Positions 8,848 to 18,728 of a DNA stretch of 64,000 nt are shown piece by piece (the stretch's first letter is position 1; every line of letters starts with the position of its first letter). The translations under genes and the position numbers were made by a program. The notes under the pieces are model-generated. The model saw only the letters and a list, made by a program, of their open reading frames with translations, searched no databases and was not told the origin of the DNA. The DNA is from Limnovirga soli (GTDB lineage: Bacteria > Bacteroidota > Bacteroidia > Chitinophagales > Chitinophagaceae), in contig NZ_WHPF01000007.1 of assembly GCF_013106755.1 (NCBI RefSeq), positions 62,001 through 126,000 of the forward strand, given 5' to 3'.

Positions 8848-9639
8848 GTGAGCAGTGCACCCAATTACCAAATTAAATTAGACCGTTTCGAAGGCCCTTT
8901 CGATTTGTTATTGTTTTTTATAGAACGGGATGAACTGGACATATACGATATTCCTATCACCGGAATCATCAACGATTTTCTGGCCTATGTGCATGCGCAG
9001 GAAAAACTAAATATCGAGCTTAGCAGCGAGTTTATACTTTTTGTATCTACCCTTATGCGCATCAAGGCTAAAATGCTTATTCCGCGCAAAGAAATAGATG
9101 CACAGGGCAACGAAATAGATCCACGCCAGGAACTGGTAGATAAAATACTGGAATACAAACGCTTTAAGGAAGCCGCCGTACAAATGGCCGAAATGGAAGC
9201 TACCCGTATGCTTATGCAAAAAAGGGGTAACCTGCAAAAAGAACTGGCTATAGTTGGTGAAGAAGCTGCCGAAGGCACTGAAATACAAACGCTTACCCTC
9301 TTTAAATTAATGAAATCTTTTGAAAAGGTAATGCAGCGGGTTTACGAGCGCAATAACAAACCTGTGCACACAGTTGTGCAATACAATTATACCATGGAAG
9401 GTTGCCGCGAAAACATGCTGGGCATGGTGCAGCGCCAAAAAACCGTGGCTTTCGAAAACATATTTGAAGTGTGCGAGAATAAAATACACGCCATCTTTCT
9501 GTTTCTCTCTCTGCTCGAGCTATCGCAACAGCGGTATATGACCATACTGGTAGGCGAAGGCCGCAACAATTTTATTGTAGAGTGGAACGAACAACGCGAA
9601 GAGGATGTAACCACTGAAATAAATATTACCAGTTTCTAA
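8848..9639 (+). CDS. scpA: Segregation and condensation protein A
   Basis: 263 residues from GTG at 8848. The kleisin subunit bridges SMC heads with ScpB for chromosome compaction. The N-terminus is the signature YQIKLDRFEGPFDLLLFFIERDELDIYDIPI, followed by ELSSEFILFVSTLMRIKAKMLIP and the C-terminal winged-helix (VAFENIFEV...IFLFLSLLELSQQ). The frame is open back to 8740, but that part lies within the mscL terminator and does not resemble ScpA, so the GTG is preferred. No scpB or smc is adjacent. Confidence 0.93.
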   Translation: MSSAPNYQIKLDRFEGPFDLLLFFIERDELDIYDIPITGIINDFLAYVHAQEKLNIELSSEFILFVSTLMRIKAKMLIPRKEIDAQGNEIDPRQELVDKILEYKRFKEAAVQMAEMEATRMLMQKRGNLQKELAIVGEEAAEGTEIQTLTLFKLMKSFEKVMQRVYERNNKPVHTVVQYNYTMEGCRENMLGMVQRQKTVAFENIFEVCENKIHAIFLFLSLLELSQQRYMTILVGEGRNNFIVEWNEQREEDVTTEINITSF

Positions 9640-9660
9640 AGCCAATACAATTTTTTGTAG

Positions 9661-9730
9661 CCCGGCAATAAATACCCTATGCATCATTACTTGCGTCGCA
9701 CTCTTGTACGTTCTGTAATACTATGCAGCA
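9661..9730 (-). repeat. Intergenic hairpin repeat, copy 4 (type A)
   Basis: Minus-strand core ACAAGAGTGCGACGCAAG at 9690-9707, with right box (minus) TTATTGCCGGG at 9661-9671. Inner arms GCAT..ATTAC and GTAAT..ATGC are partly complementary. Sits between converging scpA and the SRPBCC gene. Confidence 0.9.
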
Positions 9731-9783
9731 AAACGCCAGTATAGCATTTATACAAGGCATTCTAAATTATTTCAACAGTGCTA

Positions 9784-10191
9784 TTAATTGTGCTCTGTGT
9801 ACGCTTTAAAATTGTTTAAAATAGACTGCCAGCCGGCTTCCTGCATTTCAATTGGGTTTTGATCTTCGGGGTCAAAACATACTATAAGTTCTGTTTCGCC
9901 ATTCAGGTCATTAAATTGTACTGTAGCAGTTCTTCCGCCAAAGCCATAGGAGAATTGTTCGCCATCAATAATTTCGGTATAAAAGGCTTCGAAATCAAAA
10001 CCAAAACTTCCATCCCGGGCTTCCATTCTGGCGCAATATCTTCCGCCAATCTTCATATAGTTTTCCGCTTTAGGGCAATGCCAGCTGGGGTCAGCAAAGT
10101 TCCATTGGGTAATATGTTCAGGTAAAGTATAGTAATCCCAAACTTTTTTTCTATCTGCCTTAATGGTAGCTAGTACGGTTATTTTGTTCAT
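9784..10191 (-). CDS. SRPBCC/AHSA1-domain protein
   Basis: 135 residues forming a single START/Bet v1-like domain of the AHSA1 (Aha1-like) kind. Recognised by the start ITVLATIKADRKKVWDYYTLPEHITQWNFADP, GGRYCARMEARDGS and the closing helix GWQSILNNFKAYTE. These proteins bind small hydrophobic ligands in a cavity; the ligand is unknown. ATG at 10191. The acetyltransferase gene ends 33 bases upstream on the same strand, so the two may be one transcript. Confidence 0.9.
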   Translation of the reverse strand: MNKITVLATIKADRKKVWDYYTLPEHITQWNFADPSWHCPKAENYMKIGGRYCARMEARDGSFGFDFEAFYTEIIDGEQFSYGFGGRTATVQFNDLNGETELIVCFDPEDQNPIEMQEAGWQSILNNFKAYTEHN

Positions 10192-10224
10192 TGTTATATG
10201 GTTTTTTTTACAGTAAATGATTCG

Positions 10225-10812
10225 TTATTTCTGCTGCTCCGTCTCGGTAATTGATTTAATCAATTTTGCAGGAATACCTCCCACAATGGTATTGGCTCCT
10301 ACATTTTTTGTTACTACGGCACCGGCTGCTATAATTGCATTTTCGCCAATGGTTACACCAGGCAAAATGGTTGCTCCGGCTCCAATCCAGGCATTTCTTT
10401 TTATTAGAATCGCATCCAGTAAAAGCGATTTTCTTTGCGATGGATCAGTAGGGTGATTTTCTGTAATTAGATTTACTTTTGGGCCAATTAGTACATCGTC
10501 TTCAATGGTAATTCCACCCAAATCCAAAAAACTGCAACCATGGTTTATAAATACATTTTTACCCAGTTGTATATGTTTACCAAAATTGGTAAGGAACGGT
10601 ACAAATACCGTTGTGCTTTTATCAATTTCTTTCCCAATAATCGTACTTAACCGCTCTCTTATTTCATCGATGCTGGTTGATGCGTTTAGTGCCGCATTCT
10701 GCTGTATGGTTTCGGCAACACATGCCCATAACCTGGGTAATTCGGGGTGGTTACTGCTAATTAAGCCACCTGCCAGCATGCTACTAAAAATATCTGTAAT
10801 GGCTTCGCTCAT
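10225..10812 (-). CDS. Left-handed beta-helix acetyltransferase (MAT/LacA type)
   Basis: 195 residues. A helical N-terminus (1-75) precedes hexapeptide repeats (about 80-185). [28 protein letters not shown] and the closing [35 protein letters not shown] are typical of maltose/galactoside O-acetyltransferases. The catalytic His is in ITENHPTDP near 118. It would transfer acetyl from acetyl-CoA to a sugar hydroxyl. Substrate is not predictable. Precedes the SRPBCC gene. Confidence 0.9.
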   Translation of the reverse strand: MSEAITDIFSSMLAGGLISSNHPELPRLWACVAETIQQNAALNASTSIDEIRERLSTIIGKEIDKSTTVFVPFLTNFGKHIQLGKNVFINHGCSFLDLGGITIEDDVLIGPKVNLITENHPTDPSQRKSLLLDAILIKRNAWIGAGATILPGVTIGENAIIAAGAVVTKNVGANTIVGGIPAKLIKSITETEQQK

Positions 10813-10986
10813 ATTATGATTTTAAAACTATAAAACTAATATTTAAAAGGTATCATTAGCTAATTGACTGGTTGCCTTACACCTTAACTAAACCAAATAA
10901 CAATATTGGTAAATTATTTAATTAAGCAACATGGCAAATAAACAAACAAAGCCTCTACTAAACAACTGATGTTGCAATTAATTGTA

Positions 10987-11060
10987 GCTGCACAAAGTAT
11001 CCAACCGTACAAGTGTGCGACGCAAGTAAAGCCCGCTGCTTAATCAACAGCCGGGCACAT
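10987..11060 (+). repeat. Intergenic hairpin repeat, copy 5 (type A)
   Basis: Core GTACAAGTGTGCGACGCAAG at 11007-11026, then TAAAGC and right box AGCCGGGCACATAA near 11050-11063. Between two minus-strand genes. Confidence 0.9.
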
Positions 11061-11068
11061 AATTGCTG

Positions 11069-13258
11069 TTACTCTACAGTAAACCAGGTATAGCTTTCTG
11101 CTGCAATGGTAACGGTTATTTGTATGTTGTAATTTCGGTTAAGTGTATAAGTTTTAGCTGCCCCACCTTGTTGGCGTATACGGGCGGTTTTTGTTAGACC
11201 AGTGTAATATAGCGGCACCGTTATAGTGCGGGTAATGGCCTGTTGTAAGGGGTTATATAATAGCAATAAACCCTTTGTAGATAGCTGTGGGTTTACATGC
11301 AGTATGCCATCCCAATCGCGGCCATCGGCGCGGCGCAGGTGAATAATATCGGCATTTAATATGTCGCGGTACTGTTTGTACCAGCTAATGGTATTGCTTA
11401 CCACGGTTTTGGTTGCATCTGTATCGTATAATCGGGGGCCACGATAACAGGCCTGTACGCCGGCGCCATAGTATTGCATCATTAACTGCTGGTAATCCTT
11501 TAAATGTTCGGATAGTGGTTCCAGCACCGCTTCGGGGCCGCCGCCCTGGTATTTGGTAAGAGGCACAAACCCCCAGCTCATAGAAGGCGTTTTTTCCCAA
11601 AGGCCATCATAAATATTCTGCCGGTTTAAAATCATCTGTTGTTCCCGTGAAAGGGAGAAATTTACCTCGCGGTAGCCAATGGCAATTTTATTGGTGCCAT
11701 CTAAAAAATACCAGTCGGGTGCATTTACATATATGCCATTTTCGTTGCACCAGTGGTACAAGCCTTTTTGCAATTCCATTTGTTTCCATTGCGAATCGTC
11801 TAACCCCTTATGGCCCGGGTGTTGGGTAGAGGCGCAAACATCGCCGGGGTAGGGGCCGTCGTTCTCGAAAATATTAAACCCTGTTTGGCTGATAAAATAT
11901 TTCAGTTTTTGAATATAGGCCAATCCCCAATTACTACCCATACAGGGGGCATTGCCAAAGAAAGCGCCGGCATCGGGCTTGCTGGTAACAGGGTCTATTA
12001 CATCATCTGCATCACTTATTTTGCGGGAGCTGAATAAGGAGTAACCTCCTATTAAAATATGTTTTTCATGGGCATAGGCAGCCAGTATTTTCCATTGGGC
12101 TATATTGGCTGCAGATGTATCTTCCATATTGCAATGGCTGCCAAAACTTAATATCAATGCTTCGTATCCGGTAGCAGCACATTGGTCTATTGCCTGTTTT
12201 ACTTCGTTGTTATTGCGGCTAACCAGGTGCATAAAAATGGGGTTCTCGTTGGTCCAGGGTGCAACGGCACGGTACATTTTTCTAATGGCTAGTCCGCGGC
12301 GTTCACGGTCGTAACTATCCATCAGTAATTCATGTGTTCGTGGCGATGAAAAGCTTTCGCCCGGGGAAAGAATTATGCCATTTACTTTTTCGGGATACAC
12401 TTCCAGCACGCATGGCGTTTGATAATTATAATTTACCTGAGAGGTGTAGGTGCTGTCGGTTTTCCAATGGGTGGTTTGATCGCTAATATCGTACCGCATG
12501 GCATTGTTAAATGCATAATTGGTTTCAACATAAATGCCATGTTGTTTTTTCATTTGTTCGGGTGTGCCAACAACGGCACTTTCTTCTTCCACAAAAGCCA
12601 GCACTTCGTTAACAACGCGGTTAATTGTAATAGCATGGTTTCCGTTATTGGTTACGGTAAGCCACTTAATAAGCAGGGGCAAACCATCGTACAGTGAATA
12701 GTGAACAGTAACTACCACATTGGCAAGCACCGGATTTTTTGAGGCATATTCAAATGCAATTGTTTTGCCCGTGGCTGTGGTATTGGTACCACTCCATATG
12801 CCAGTCTTACGGTTTAAATATGGTTGCAGCGGGCTAATACTATAAGACTGATACTGGAAATCGCCTGCATCTGTGGTAAAATTATCTACCCAGTTATTTA
12901 GCAAATAGGCTTTTTCTTTTTGACCGTAGAGGCCGCCAATATTATAGTTTGTGCCATCAATAATTAGTTTGGCTTCGGGTGCTACGGCACGTAATAATTG
13001 CTGTCCGTTACTAAGATTGGTAAAATCTGTACAGGCCATATTGGGTGCAATGCGAAAAACCCTTTTAAGCAAACCATTGTACATAACCAGGTCTTTACCA
13101 TTATTGGCTGTAAATATTTGTGCTTTGGTTTGTATGGGTTGTACCATCCAATCGGCATGGGTAAGGGAATCGGCGGCGGAATTCCAATTTGGTAAATTTT
13201 GGGCTTTTATACAAATTGTAAAACATACAAATAATACAGGCAACAGCAGTTGTTTCAT
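11069..13258 (-). CDS. Secreted glycoside hydrolase, GH36/alpha-galactosidase-like
   Basis: 729 residues with signal peptide MKQLLLPVLFVCFTICIKAQ. N-terminal beta-sandwich (about 40-330, with LVMYNGLLKRVFRI and GLPLLIKWLTVTNNG typical of GH36-type domains), a TIM barrel (about 340-620) and a C-terminal beta domain. FENDGPYPGD near 470 is the best candidate for the nucleophile strand; a second acidic site is not certain. It would act in the periplasm or outside on alpha-linked galactose or a similar sugar (family knowledge, moderate certainty). Upstream, same strand, lies the DUF5107-TPR gene, suggesting a small carbohydrate locus. Confidence 0.75.
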   Translation of the reverse strand: MKQLLLPVLFVCFTICIKAQNLPNWNSAADSLTHADWMVQPIQTKAQIFTANNGKDLVMYNGLLKRVFRIAPNMACTDFTNLSNGQQLLRAVAPEAKLIIDGTNYNIGGLYGQKEKAYLLNNWVDNFTTDAGDFQYQSYSISPLQPYLNRKTGIWSGTNTTATGKTIAFEYASKNPVLANVVVTVHYSLYDGLPLLIKWLTVTNNGNHAITINRVVNEVLAFVEEESAVVGTPEQMKKQHGIYVETNYAFNNAMRYDISDQTTHWKTDSTYTSQVNYNYQTPCVLEVYPEKVNGIILSPGESFSSPRTHELLMDSYDRERRGLAIRKMYRAVAPWTNENPIFMHLVSRNNNEVKQAIDQCAATGYEALILSFGSHCNMEDTSAANIAQWKILAAYAHEKHILIGGYSLFSSRKISDADDVIDPVTSKPDAGAFFGNAPCMGSNWGLAYIQKLKYFISQTGFNIFENDGPYPGDVCASTQHPGHKGLDDSQWKQMELQKGLYHWCNENGIYVNAPDWYFLDGTNKIAIGYREVNFSLSREQQMILNRQNIYDGLWEKTPSMSWGFVPLTKYQGGGPEAVLEPLSEHLKDYQQLMMQYYGAGVQACYRGPRLYDTDATKTVVSNTISWYKQYRDILNADIIHLRRADGRDWDGILHVNPQLSTKGLLLLYNPLQQAITRTITVPLYYTGLTKTARIRQQGGAAKTYTLNRNYNIQITVTIAAESYTWFTVE

Positions 13259-13297
13259 AGCAAATATTTTGATGGTTAAATATCAGTATAATTTTTT

Positions 13298-13380
13298 GTA
13301 ACCAGCAGATGAATTAGGGGCAACTTTACTTGCGTCGCACTCTTGTGCGGCATTAATACTATTGAACTTTATGCGTAGCT
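13298..13380 (-). repeat. Intergenic hairpin repeat, copy 6 (type A)
   Basis: Minus-strand core ACAAGAGTGCGACGCAAG at 13329-13346 followed (minus) by TAAAG. The outer border TTTTTTGTAACCAGCA on the plus strand resembles that of copies 4 and 15. Lies between minus-strand genes. Confidence 0.85.
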
Positions 13381-13384
13381 ATAA

Positions 13385-13419
13385 ATAAAAAAATAACCGC
13401 TAATATTATTGCGGTTATA
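13385..13419 (-). terminator. Intrinsic terminator for the 13505 gene
   Basis: ATAACCGC (13393-13400) and GCGGTTAT (13411-13418) form the stem; read on the minus strand a T tract follows. It lies about 85 bases past the stop codon of the small minus-strand gene. Confidence 0.85.
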
Positions 13420-13504
13420 GTAGTATACCTGTTGGTATGCCTTATTGTAAAATGTATACGACTTTGCTTTGGCAGCAATTGCTCTACATTATTTAAAAGA
13501 AGTA

Positions 13505-13786
13505 TTATTCTTCTTCGAGAGTAATATTGTTTATACTTATCAGGTTGTTAATAGAATGGTCTATTTTTTCTACTATTTGTACCAGTAGGTGTAAATTCTT
13601 ATCAGTACTGGCTTTGAAAAGCTGAAAATCGAATTCATGAGATTCGTTGTATGGTTTAAGACCATCCCAATCTTTAAGATCGCCTTGCATGGCAATACCT
13701 GCCATGGTATTAAAAATACTTTCATTGGCCTTAATCAGGTTGTTAAGTGCGTTTCTAACACTGGCTTTGTACGCTTCGGTTTGCAT
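13505..13786 (-). CDS. Small hypothetical protein
   Basis: 93 residues from ATG at 13786 (MQTEAYKASV). The frame extends to a TTG at 13840 that I consider less likely. Soluble, helical and acidic at the end (NNITLEEE), with no signal peptide or membrane segment and no motif I recognise. The segment NLIKANESIFNTMAGIA followed by a DLKDWDGLKPY turn looks like two helices of a bundle. It has its own terminator and is flanked by hairpin repeats on both sides, so it is likely a separate transcript. Real-gene status rests on the ATG, terminator and sensible composition. Confidence 0.65.
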   Translation of the reverse strand: MQTEAYKASVRNALNNLIKANESIFNTMAGIAMQGDLKDWDGLKPYNESHEFDFQLFKASTDKNLHLLVQIVEKIDHSINNLISINNITLEEE

Positions 13787-13995
13787 GATGTTGGTTTTAA
13801 ATATGGAAGTAATTTCGTTTATGTTACAGGTGCAGGACAATTATCACCTGAATTGCCTATCCCTATGTTTTAAAAAGCATTTGCTTGTTACCAAAAGTAG
13901 CAAGTGTTATTACAAAAAATATTGATATAAAATTTTAATTGTTGCGGTTATAATCATTGTTTTATTGCAATATTTTTATTATTGCCGGCATAATT

Positions 13996-14070
13996 TGCTG
14001 CACAGTATTACAGGTGTACAAGAGTGCGACGCAAGTAAAGCTGCATGTTAGTGCTTTTGCCGGGCCCATA
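13996..14070 (+). repeat. Intergenic hairpin repeat, copy 7 (type A)
   Basis: A near-consensus copy: left arm TGCTGCACAGTATTAC (13997-14012), core GTACAAGAGTGCGACGCAAG (14016-14035), TAAAGC, right box TTTTGCCGGGCCCATA (about 14056-14070). Confidence 0.95.
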
Positions 14071-14082
14071 TTTTTGTATATG

Positions 14083-17000
14083 CTATGGTAACTGCAATAA
14101 TGCATTGATAATGCGTACCGATTCGTTTTTTACATTATCATTCACCACTTTGCCCGGGGTTTCGTATTGAGTTTTACACCAGTTAAAAATGGCATTCGAA
14201 GGCTCTTTTTGTTGCCATTGATTTAATAGCTGCTCTGCGGCGGCATGATTTTGCAATGCATCGTACGCCCATGCGCTGATGAGGTTATTAGCCGGTAAAA
14301 AATTACGAACCGTATTATCAATTTTTGGGGTGAATGCAATTAGTTTCTGCAATGCCTGCTGTGCCAAAGCAGCGTTATTTTGTTTGGTATAGCATAAGTA
14401 GGTTAGCCAGTCTTCCAGCCGCTCATCAATATCCTGCTGATAGGGTTTGCCAACGCCCAGGTTAACCGGCCATATTTTGGCGGCTTTAATAAAATTAAGG
14501 GCAGTTTTGTATTGTTTCTTTTTCATGGCATCTACTGCCTGCATTAGTTTGGCTTCGTGGTAAAGTCCGCGGCCATCAGTAGCACCTTCGAATGGTATAA
14601 TATCAATTTTGGTAAGCAATGCATCGCAGGCGGCATATTGCTTGTTTAGCAACAGGCTTCTGGCATATAGCATCCCTATAATAAAATTATCGGGATGTTT
14701 TTTGTAAAATGCATCGCTTATGGTTAAAGCCCTTGCATAATCGTTGTGTTCTATGGCATATTCAGCAATGGCTTTTTTATAACGCCATTCATCAGGCGAA
14801 AGGCTTTCGGCTTTTTCCAGGTTGGCTAAAGCATCATCCGTAAATAATTTTGCCTTGGTTGCATAGAAAGGTGCAAACTGAGGCTCATTGTTGCATGCAG
14901 TAAATAATTCTTTAGCCCGGTTAGTATTGTTGCGGCTCCACCAGGCCAGTGCCAAATGGTATTTAAGCAACCATTGAGGATTGGTTGAGATGAGTTGCTC
15001 CAAAATAGTAATTGTTTCTGATGAAACGGGTGCTACCAAGGAAGGAGTAAGCGCAGATGCATCAACTGGCTGTTTTGATAAAAAAGCTTTCCAGTAGGCT
15101 AATTCTGCATCTTGTGGGGCCATTGCAATTACCTGTAAAGCCTCATTGGTGCACCCCAGATTGGCATATTTTATTACCAGTGCCAGGTAGGTTTGCTGGG
15201 GTAACTCATTGGTGATGTAGCGACTAATATTTTCTTTGCTGGCGGTTGTGGTATGCCATAAGTATTGTTCTACATGTGCAAAATGATTCAGCGGATCGAG
15301 GCCAAGCATTGTATTAAGTATGTTACCGGCTTTTGCTTCATTATTTTGCAGGCGGTAAATAATGGCCATCAGCTCATAGGCATCCATATTGTATTGGTTG
15401 GTAATAAGGCTTTTACCGGCATAGTCCATGGCCGAAGTAAAGTTTTGCTGCCTGAAATATATTTTTGACAAAGCCGTATAGGCTGCACTTCTGTATTCAC
15501 TGCTTTGTGCAGCAATATCCAACCCATCTTTGGCATCGGTAATATTACCTAGTTGCATATTGATTAATCCATAGTAATAATTGGCTGCGGGATCATAAGT
15601 ATTAATGCTTAGCGATTTTTGAACATTGGCAAGTGCCTCCTGGTATTGCAGATTACGGTATTGAATAGTTGCCAGCTCAGTTAATGCGGGTACAAAATTG
15701 GAGTCTTTTTGCAGGCAGGCTTTTAACTTATCAGCAGCTTCCGGAAAATAACGTAAACGAATATCTTCTTTGCCCTGCAGGTATAAGCCATATACACTGT
15801 TCCAATCAAAATTTGCCGGTGCATTTAAAGGTCGGTTAACCACATCGGCTTCAGGGGCGGCCTGATAAACCATTTTTGTACCACCGATAGTAACTGTTAT
15901 TTTTTCAAGAGGTATTGTGGTGGCAAATGAGTCGGCAAATTGTTGCATGGTATTGAGTTGTACCCGTTTTGCATAGATACTATGACTACCGGTACTTACT
16001 ATAAAAGAATCGTTTATGTTTTGCAGCGCCGAGAAATATATTTTTAGTAAGCCCTTTTCATTTTTAACATTTAAGGCACCATAGTTATTGGCTTTTACAA
16101 AGCCATGTGTTTGCTTAACCGGGAACCAGTATTCTGTCCAGCTATCTGTGGTATATGGTGCAAATCCCTGGTGTTTAAACGGGGTGAGTGTACTGTTATC
16201 TGATGCCTGGTTAAATAGGCGCCCACTTTGCACTTCTACATATTGTCCATCAGTATCGGTTAATATTTTATCCCATATCATACCCTGTTGAGATAAACCC
16301 CAAATCCAGATTTTTTTGCCGGCTTTATCATCGTGGGTAGAATAGCGGCCCATACCAAATTCATCATCATGCCAGTATCCGCCAAAAAAGTCAGTGTATT
16401 TCCCAAAAACATGATAGGATTTATACCCACCAAAATCATTGTTTTCATAAAAGGAGATCGTTTTTCCATTTTCTTTATTTACCGGCCAATCGCTATATTC
16501 TCCTTCATGCCCGAGGTAATGGGTGCCCGGATAAATAAATTCCAGATTTCCTTTAGCTTTTATACCGGTATTCATCCAGGTATAATAGGCCTGCTCCATT
16601 GGGGTGCCATTGTACCAAAAAGAACTGGTGGTGATATAGGCTTTATCTTTTGGCAAATTAATATCTAAGCGCCAGGGGGTTTGGGTAAGCAAGTCAAGCA
16701 CCCCAATAACGCAACTTATACTTCCGTCGGTTTTTTGAATAATGGCATAATCAACCGGGGTGGCGCAATTAGGGGTATGGCCTATAATGCCATAGTTAGG
16801 TTCAATACCACCACTGGTCCAAGGGCCACGCATGGCCACATCTCTAAATTTCACCACACTATTGTCGTACACAAAAGACCTGCCGGTACTTTTTTCAATG
16901 GCATTCCAAATTTTGCCCCCCACTTCGGGTAAAATCATCACTTTTAAATAATCGTTTTCCAGTTCTACTACTTTCCATGCTTTTTGAACAGGGGTATTGG

Positions 17001-17187
17001 TAAATCCATCATAGCGGAAATAGGGATATATTTTTGAGGAGGGATCTGCCACAGGATTGGGATCGGAGAAGGGATAGGTGGTAAATATTTTACTATATTC
17101 TTTTACAGTAGTATTATGTTGTGCGTTAACATATTGGCCCACTAAGAGTAATAGTAGAATGTGACTATTGCGTATGATTTTTTTCAT
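14083..17187 (-). CDS. Secreted DUF5107-domain protein with TPR repeats
   Basis: 1034 residues from ATG at 17187, chosen because it opens a signal peptide (MKKIIRNSHILLLLLVGQYVNAQ); the frame extends ten codons further. Residues about 30-390 match DUF5107, a sugar-mutarotase-like beta-sandwich (LKVMILPEVGGKIWNAIEKSTGRSF, GIEPNYGIIGHTP, LEFIYPGTHYLGHEGEYSDWP). About 470-1030 are TPR-type helical pairs (AANYYYGLINMQLGNITDAKDG and similar). DUF5107 proteins are associated with carbohydrate loci; catalytic activity is unproven. The GH36-like gene lies downstream on the same strand, separated by a small gene and two hairpin repeats. Unusually large. Confidence 0.85.
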   Translation of the reverse strand: MKKIIRNSHILLLLLVGQYVNAQHNTTVKEYSKIFTTYPFSDPNPVADPSSKIYPYFRYDGFTNTPVQKAWKVVELENDYLKVMILPEVGGKIWNAIEKSTGRSFVYDNSVVKFRDVAMRGPWTSGGIEPNYGIIGHTPNCATPVDYAIIQKTDGSISCVIGVLDLLTQTPWRLDINLPKDKAYITTSSFWYNGTPMEQAYYTWMNTGIKAKGNLEFIYPGTHYLGHEGEYSDWPVNKENGKTISFYENNDFGGYKSYHVFGKYTDFFGGYWHDDEFGMGRYSTHDDKAGKKIWIWGLSQQGMIWDKILTDTDGQYVEVQSGRLFNQASDNSTLTPFKHQGFAPYTTDSWTEYWFPVKQTHGFVKANNYGALNVKNEKGLLKIYFSALQNINDSFIVSTGSHSIYAKRVQLNTMQQFADSFATTIPLEKITVTIGGTKMVYQAAPEADVVNRPLNAPANFDWNSVYGLYLQGKEDIRLRYFPEAADKLKACLQKDSNFVPALTELATIQYRNLQYQEALANVQKSLSINTYDPAANYYYGLINMQLGNITDAKDGLDIAAQSSEYRSAAYTALSKIYFRQQNFTSAMDYAGKSLITNQYNMDAYELMAIIYRLQNNEAKAGNILNTMLGLDPLNHFAHVEQYLWHTTTASKENISRYITNELPQQTYLALVIKYANLGCTNEALQVIAMAPQDAELAYWKAFLSKQPVDASALTPSLVAPVSSETITILEQLISTNPQWLLKYHLALAWWSRNNTNRAKELFTACNNEPQFAPFYATKAKLFTDDALANLEKAESLSPDEWRYKKAIAEYAIEHNDYARALTISDAFYKKHPDNFIIGMLYARSLLLNKQYAACDALLTKIDIIPFEGATDGRGLYHEAKLMQAVDAMKKKQYKTALNFIKAAKIWPVNLGVGKPYQQDIDERLEDWLTYLCYTKQNNAALAQQALQKLIAFTPKIDNTVRNFLPANNLISAWAYDALQNHAAAEQLLNQWQQKEPSNAIFNWCKTQYETPGKVVNDNVKNESVRIINALLQLP

Positions 17188-17352
17188 ATAGTTCTTTTTC
17201 TGTTTTTCGAATAACAAACCTAACTGAAATAGCTTATAAGAAAGGCTTTTGGCGCAAACGCTTGCATTAGGTATTAAGGAGGGTTACTTACATTTTTGTA
17301 AACCAGCGCAAACCGCTTAATTTCATTTTTTTTACCAGGAAGAAATACAATT

Positions 17353-18534
17353 ATGGAAGAAATGGAATTATCATATATACTGAATGAGTATGGCGAGGAT
17401 AGGGAACAATATTTTAGAGCAGTAGCCCCACCCATTATACAAAGCAGCAATTTTGCTTTTGCCACTGTAGAGGAAATGCGGAAGGCTTTTGAAGACGAAT
17501 ACAGTACCTGGTTGTATAGCCGGGGCTTAAATCCAACAGTTGAAATATTAAGAAAAAAACTGGCAGCCCTGGATGGCGCGGAAGACTGTTTGGTGTTTAA
17601 CAGTGGCGCCGCCGCTATTTTTGCTGCCGTACTGGCCAATGTGAAAAGTGGGGATCATATTGTAAGTGTACGCAACCCGTATACCTGGGCCCGTAAAATG
17701 TTTGATGAAATACTGCCGCGCTTTAATGTTACTACTACTTATGTGGATGGTACCAGTATGCTGGCATTTGAACAGGCCACACAACTAAATACAAGGGTGT
17801 ATTATCTTGAAACACCCAACAGCTGGACCTATGAATTACAAAACCTGAAAGCGGTTGCCAGATTGGCTAAACAACACAGTATTATAACAATTTGCGACAA
17901 TAGTTATTGCACACCTGTTTATCAGAAACCGGTAGAAATGGGTATTGACTTATCATTACAATCTGCTACTAAATATATTGGCGGGCATAGCGATACGGTG
18001 GCTGGGGTACTAAGTGGGAGCAGTAAAATGATTACCCGCATTTTTAACAGTGAATACATGAATATTGGCAGTGGCATACAGCCATTTAATGCATGGTTGC
18101 TGATTAGGGGTTTAAGAACTTTGCCCATGCGTTTGGAACGTTGCACCCAAACTACCCGTACGGTTATTGATTACCTTAAGCAACATAAGCGGGTGGAAAA
18201 GGTAATTTTTCCTTTTGAGGAAGATTTTCCCCAATATGAGTTGGCCAAACAACAGATGCAGGGAGCCTGTGGTTTATTGACTTTTGTAATAAGAGCCACA
18301 AAGGTGGTTACCATTGAAAAATTTTGCAATAGCCTGAAACATATTTTAATGGCGGTAAGCTGGGGCGGTTACGAATCTTTGATAATACCAAGGTGTTCGG
18401 GCATGCCTGTTGATGCTTTTGATGCCGGTAATGTGGAACACAGGATGATGCGCCTGTATTGCGGACTGGAAGATGCCCACTATATTATTGCCGATTTGGA
18501 GCAGGCTTTTGTACAAATTGAAGGATTGGAATAA
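17353..18534 (+). CDS. Cys/Met-metabolism PLP enzyme (cystathionine gamma-synthase/lyase family)
   Basis: 393 residues of the trans-sulfuration PLP family. Motifs: YSRGLNPTVEILRKKLAALDGAE near 56, SGAAAIFAAV (phosphate cradle), YLETPNSWTYE, ICDNSYCTPVYQKP and the PLP lysine in SLQSATKYIGGHSD near 207. C-terminal end GLEDAHYIIADLEQAF is typical. It acts on homoserine esters, cystathionine or methionine; which one cannot be told. The N-terminal extension is short. ATG at 17353; a second at 17362 is possible. It stands alone between two unrelated genes. No SAM riboswitch was recognised upstream. Confidence 0.88.
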   Translation: MEEMELSYILNEYGEDREQYFRAVAPPIIQSSNFAFATVEEMRKAFEDEYSTWLYSRGLNPTVEILRKKLAALDGAEDCLVFNSGAAAIFAAVLANVKSGDHIVSVRNPYTWARKMFDEILPRFNVTTTYVDGTSMLAFEQATQLNTRVYYLETPNSWTYELQNLKAVARLAKQHSIITICDNSYCTPVYQKPVEMGIDLSLQSATKYIGGHSDTVAGVLSGSSKMITRIFNSEYMNIGSGIQPFNAWLLIRGLRTLPMRLERCTQTTRTVIDYLKQHKRVEKVIFPFEEDFPQYELAKQQMQGACGLLTFVIRATKVVTIEKFCNSLKHILMAVSWGGYESLIIPRCSGMPVDAFDAGNVEHRMMRLYCGLEDAHYIIADLEQAFVQIEGLE

Positions 18535-18563
18535 TATTTAAAATTACCAACCGAATGCTACCT

Positions 18564-18636
18564 GATGCCACAAGGGGTGAACCCTGAACCGAGCGTGGCA
18601 AGTAAAGCTACATAGCAAATGAGTTGCCGGCCCCAC
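18564..18636 (+). repeat. Intergenic hairpin repeat, copy 8 (type C)
   Basis: Core GAACCCTGAACCGAGCG then TGGCAAG at 18579-18602, then TAAAGC as in type A, right box GTTGCCGGCCCCA. This copy joins a type C core to a type A continuation, showing the two are one family. Confidence 0.88.
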
Positions 18637-18728
18637 CATAATATTATTAATTCAGCCTAATAACATGGCAGATTTCCGCTCATCTAAAAAATATGTGCTG
18701 CCAACTTTGGTTTAAGTTACTTTGTTTT

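Noticed and set aside
12951-13301. 116-residue plus-strand frame opposite the GH36-like gene
   Set aside because: Shadow frame lying entirely against the coding strand of a signal-peptide-bearing enzyme.
17218-17352. SAM riboswitch before the Cys/Met enzyme
   Set aside because: The 135-base gap shows no multi-helix fold or conserved SAM-riboswitch sequences that I can recognise.
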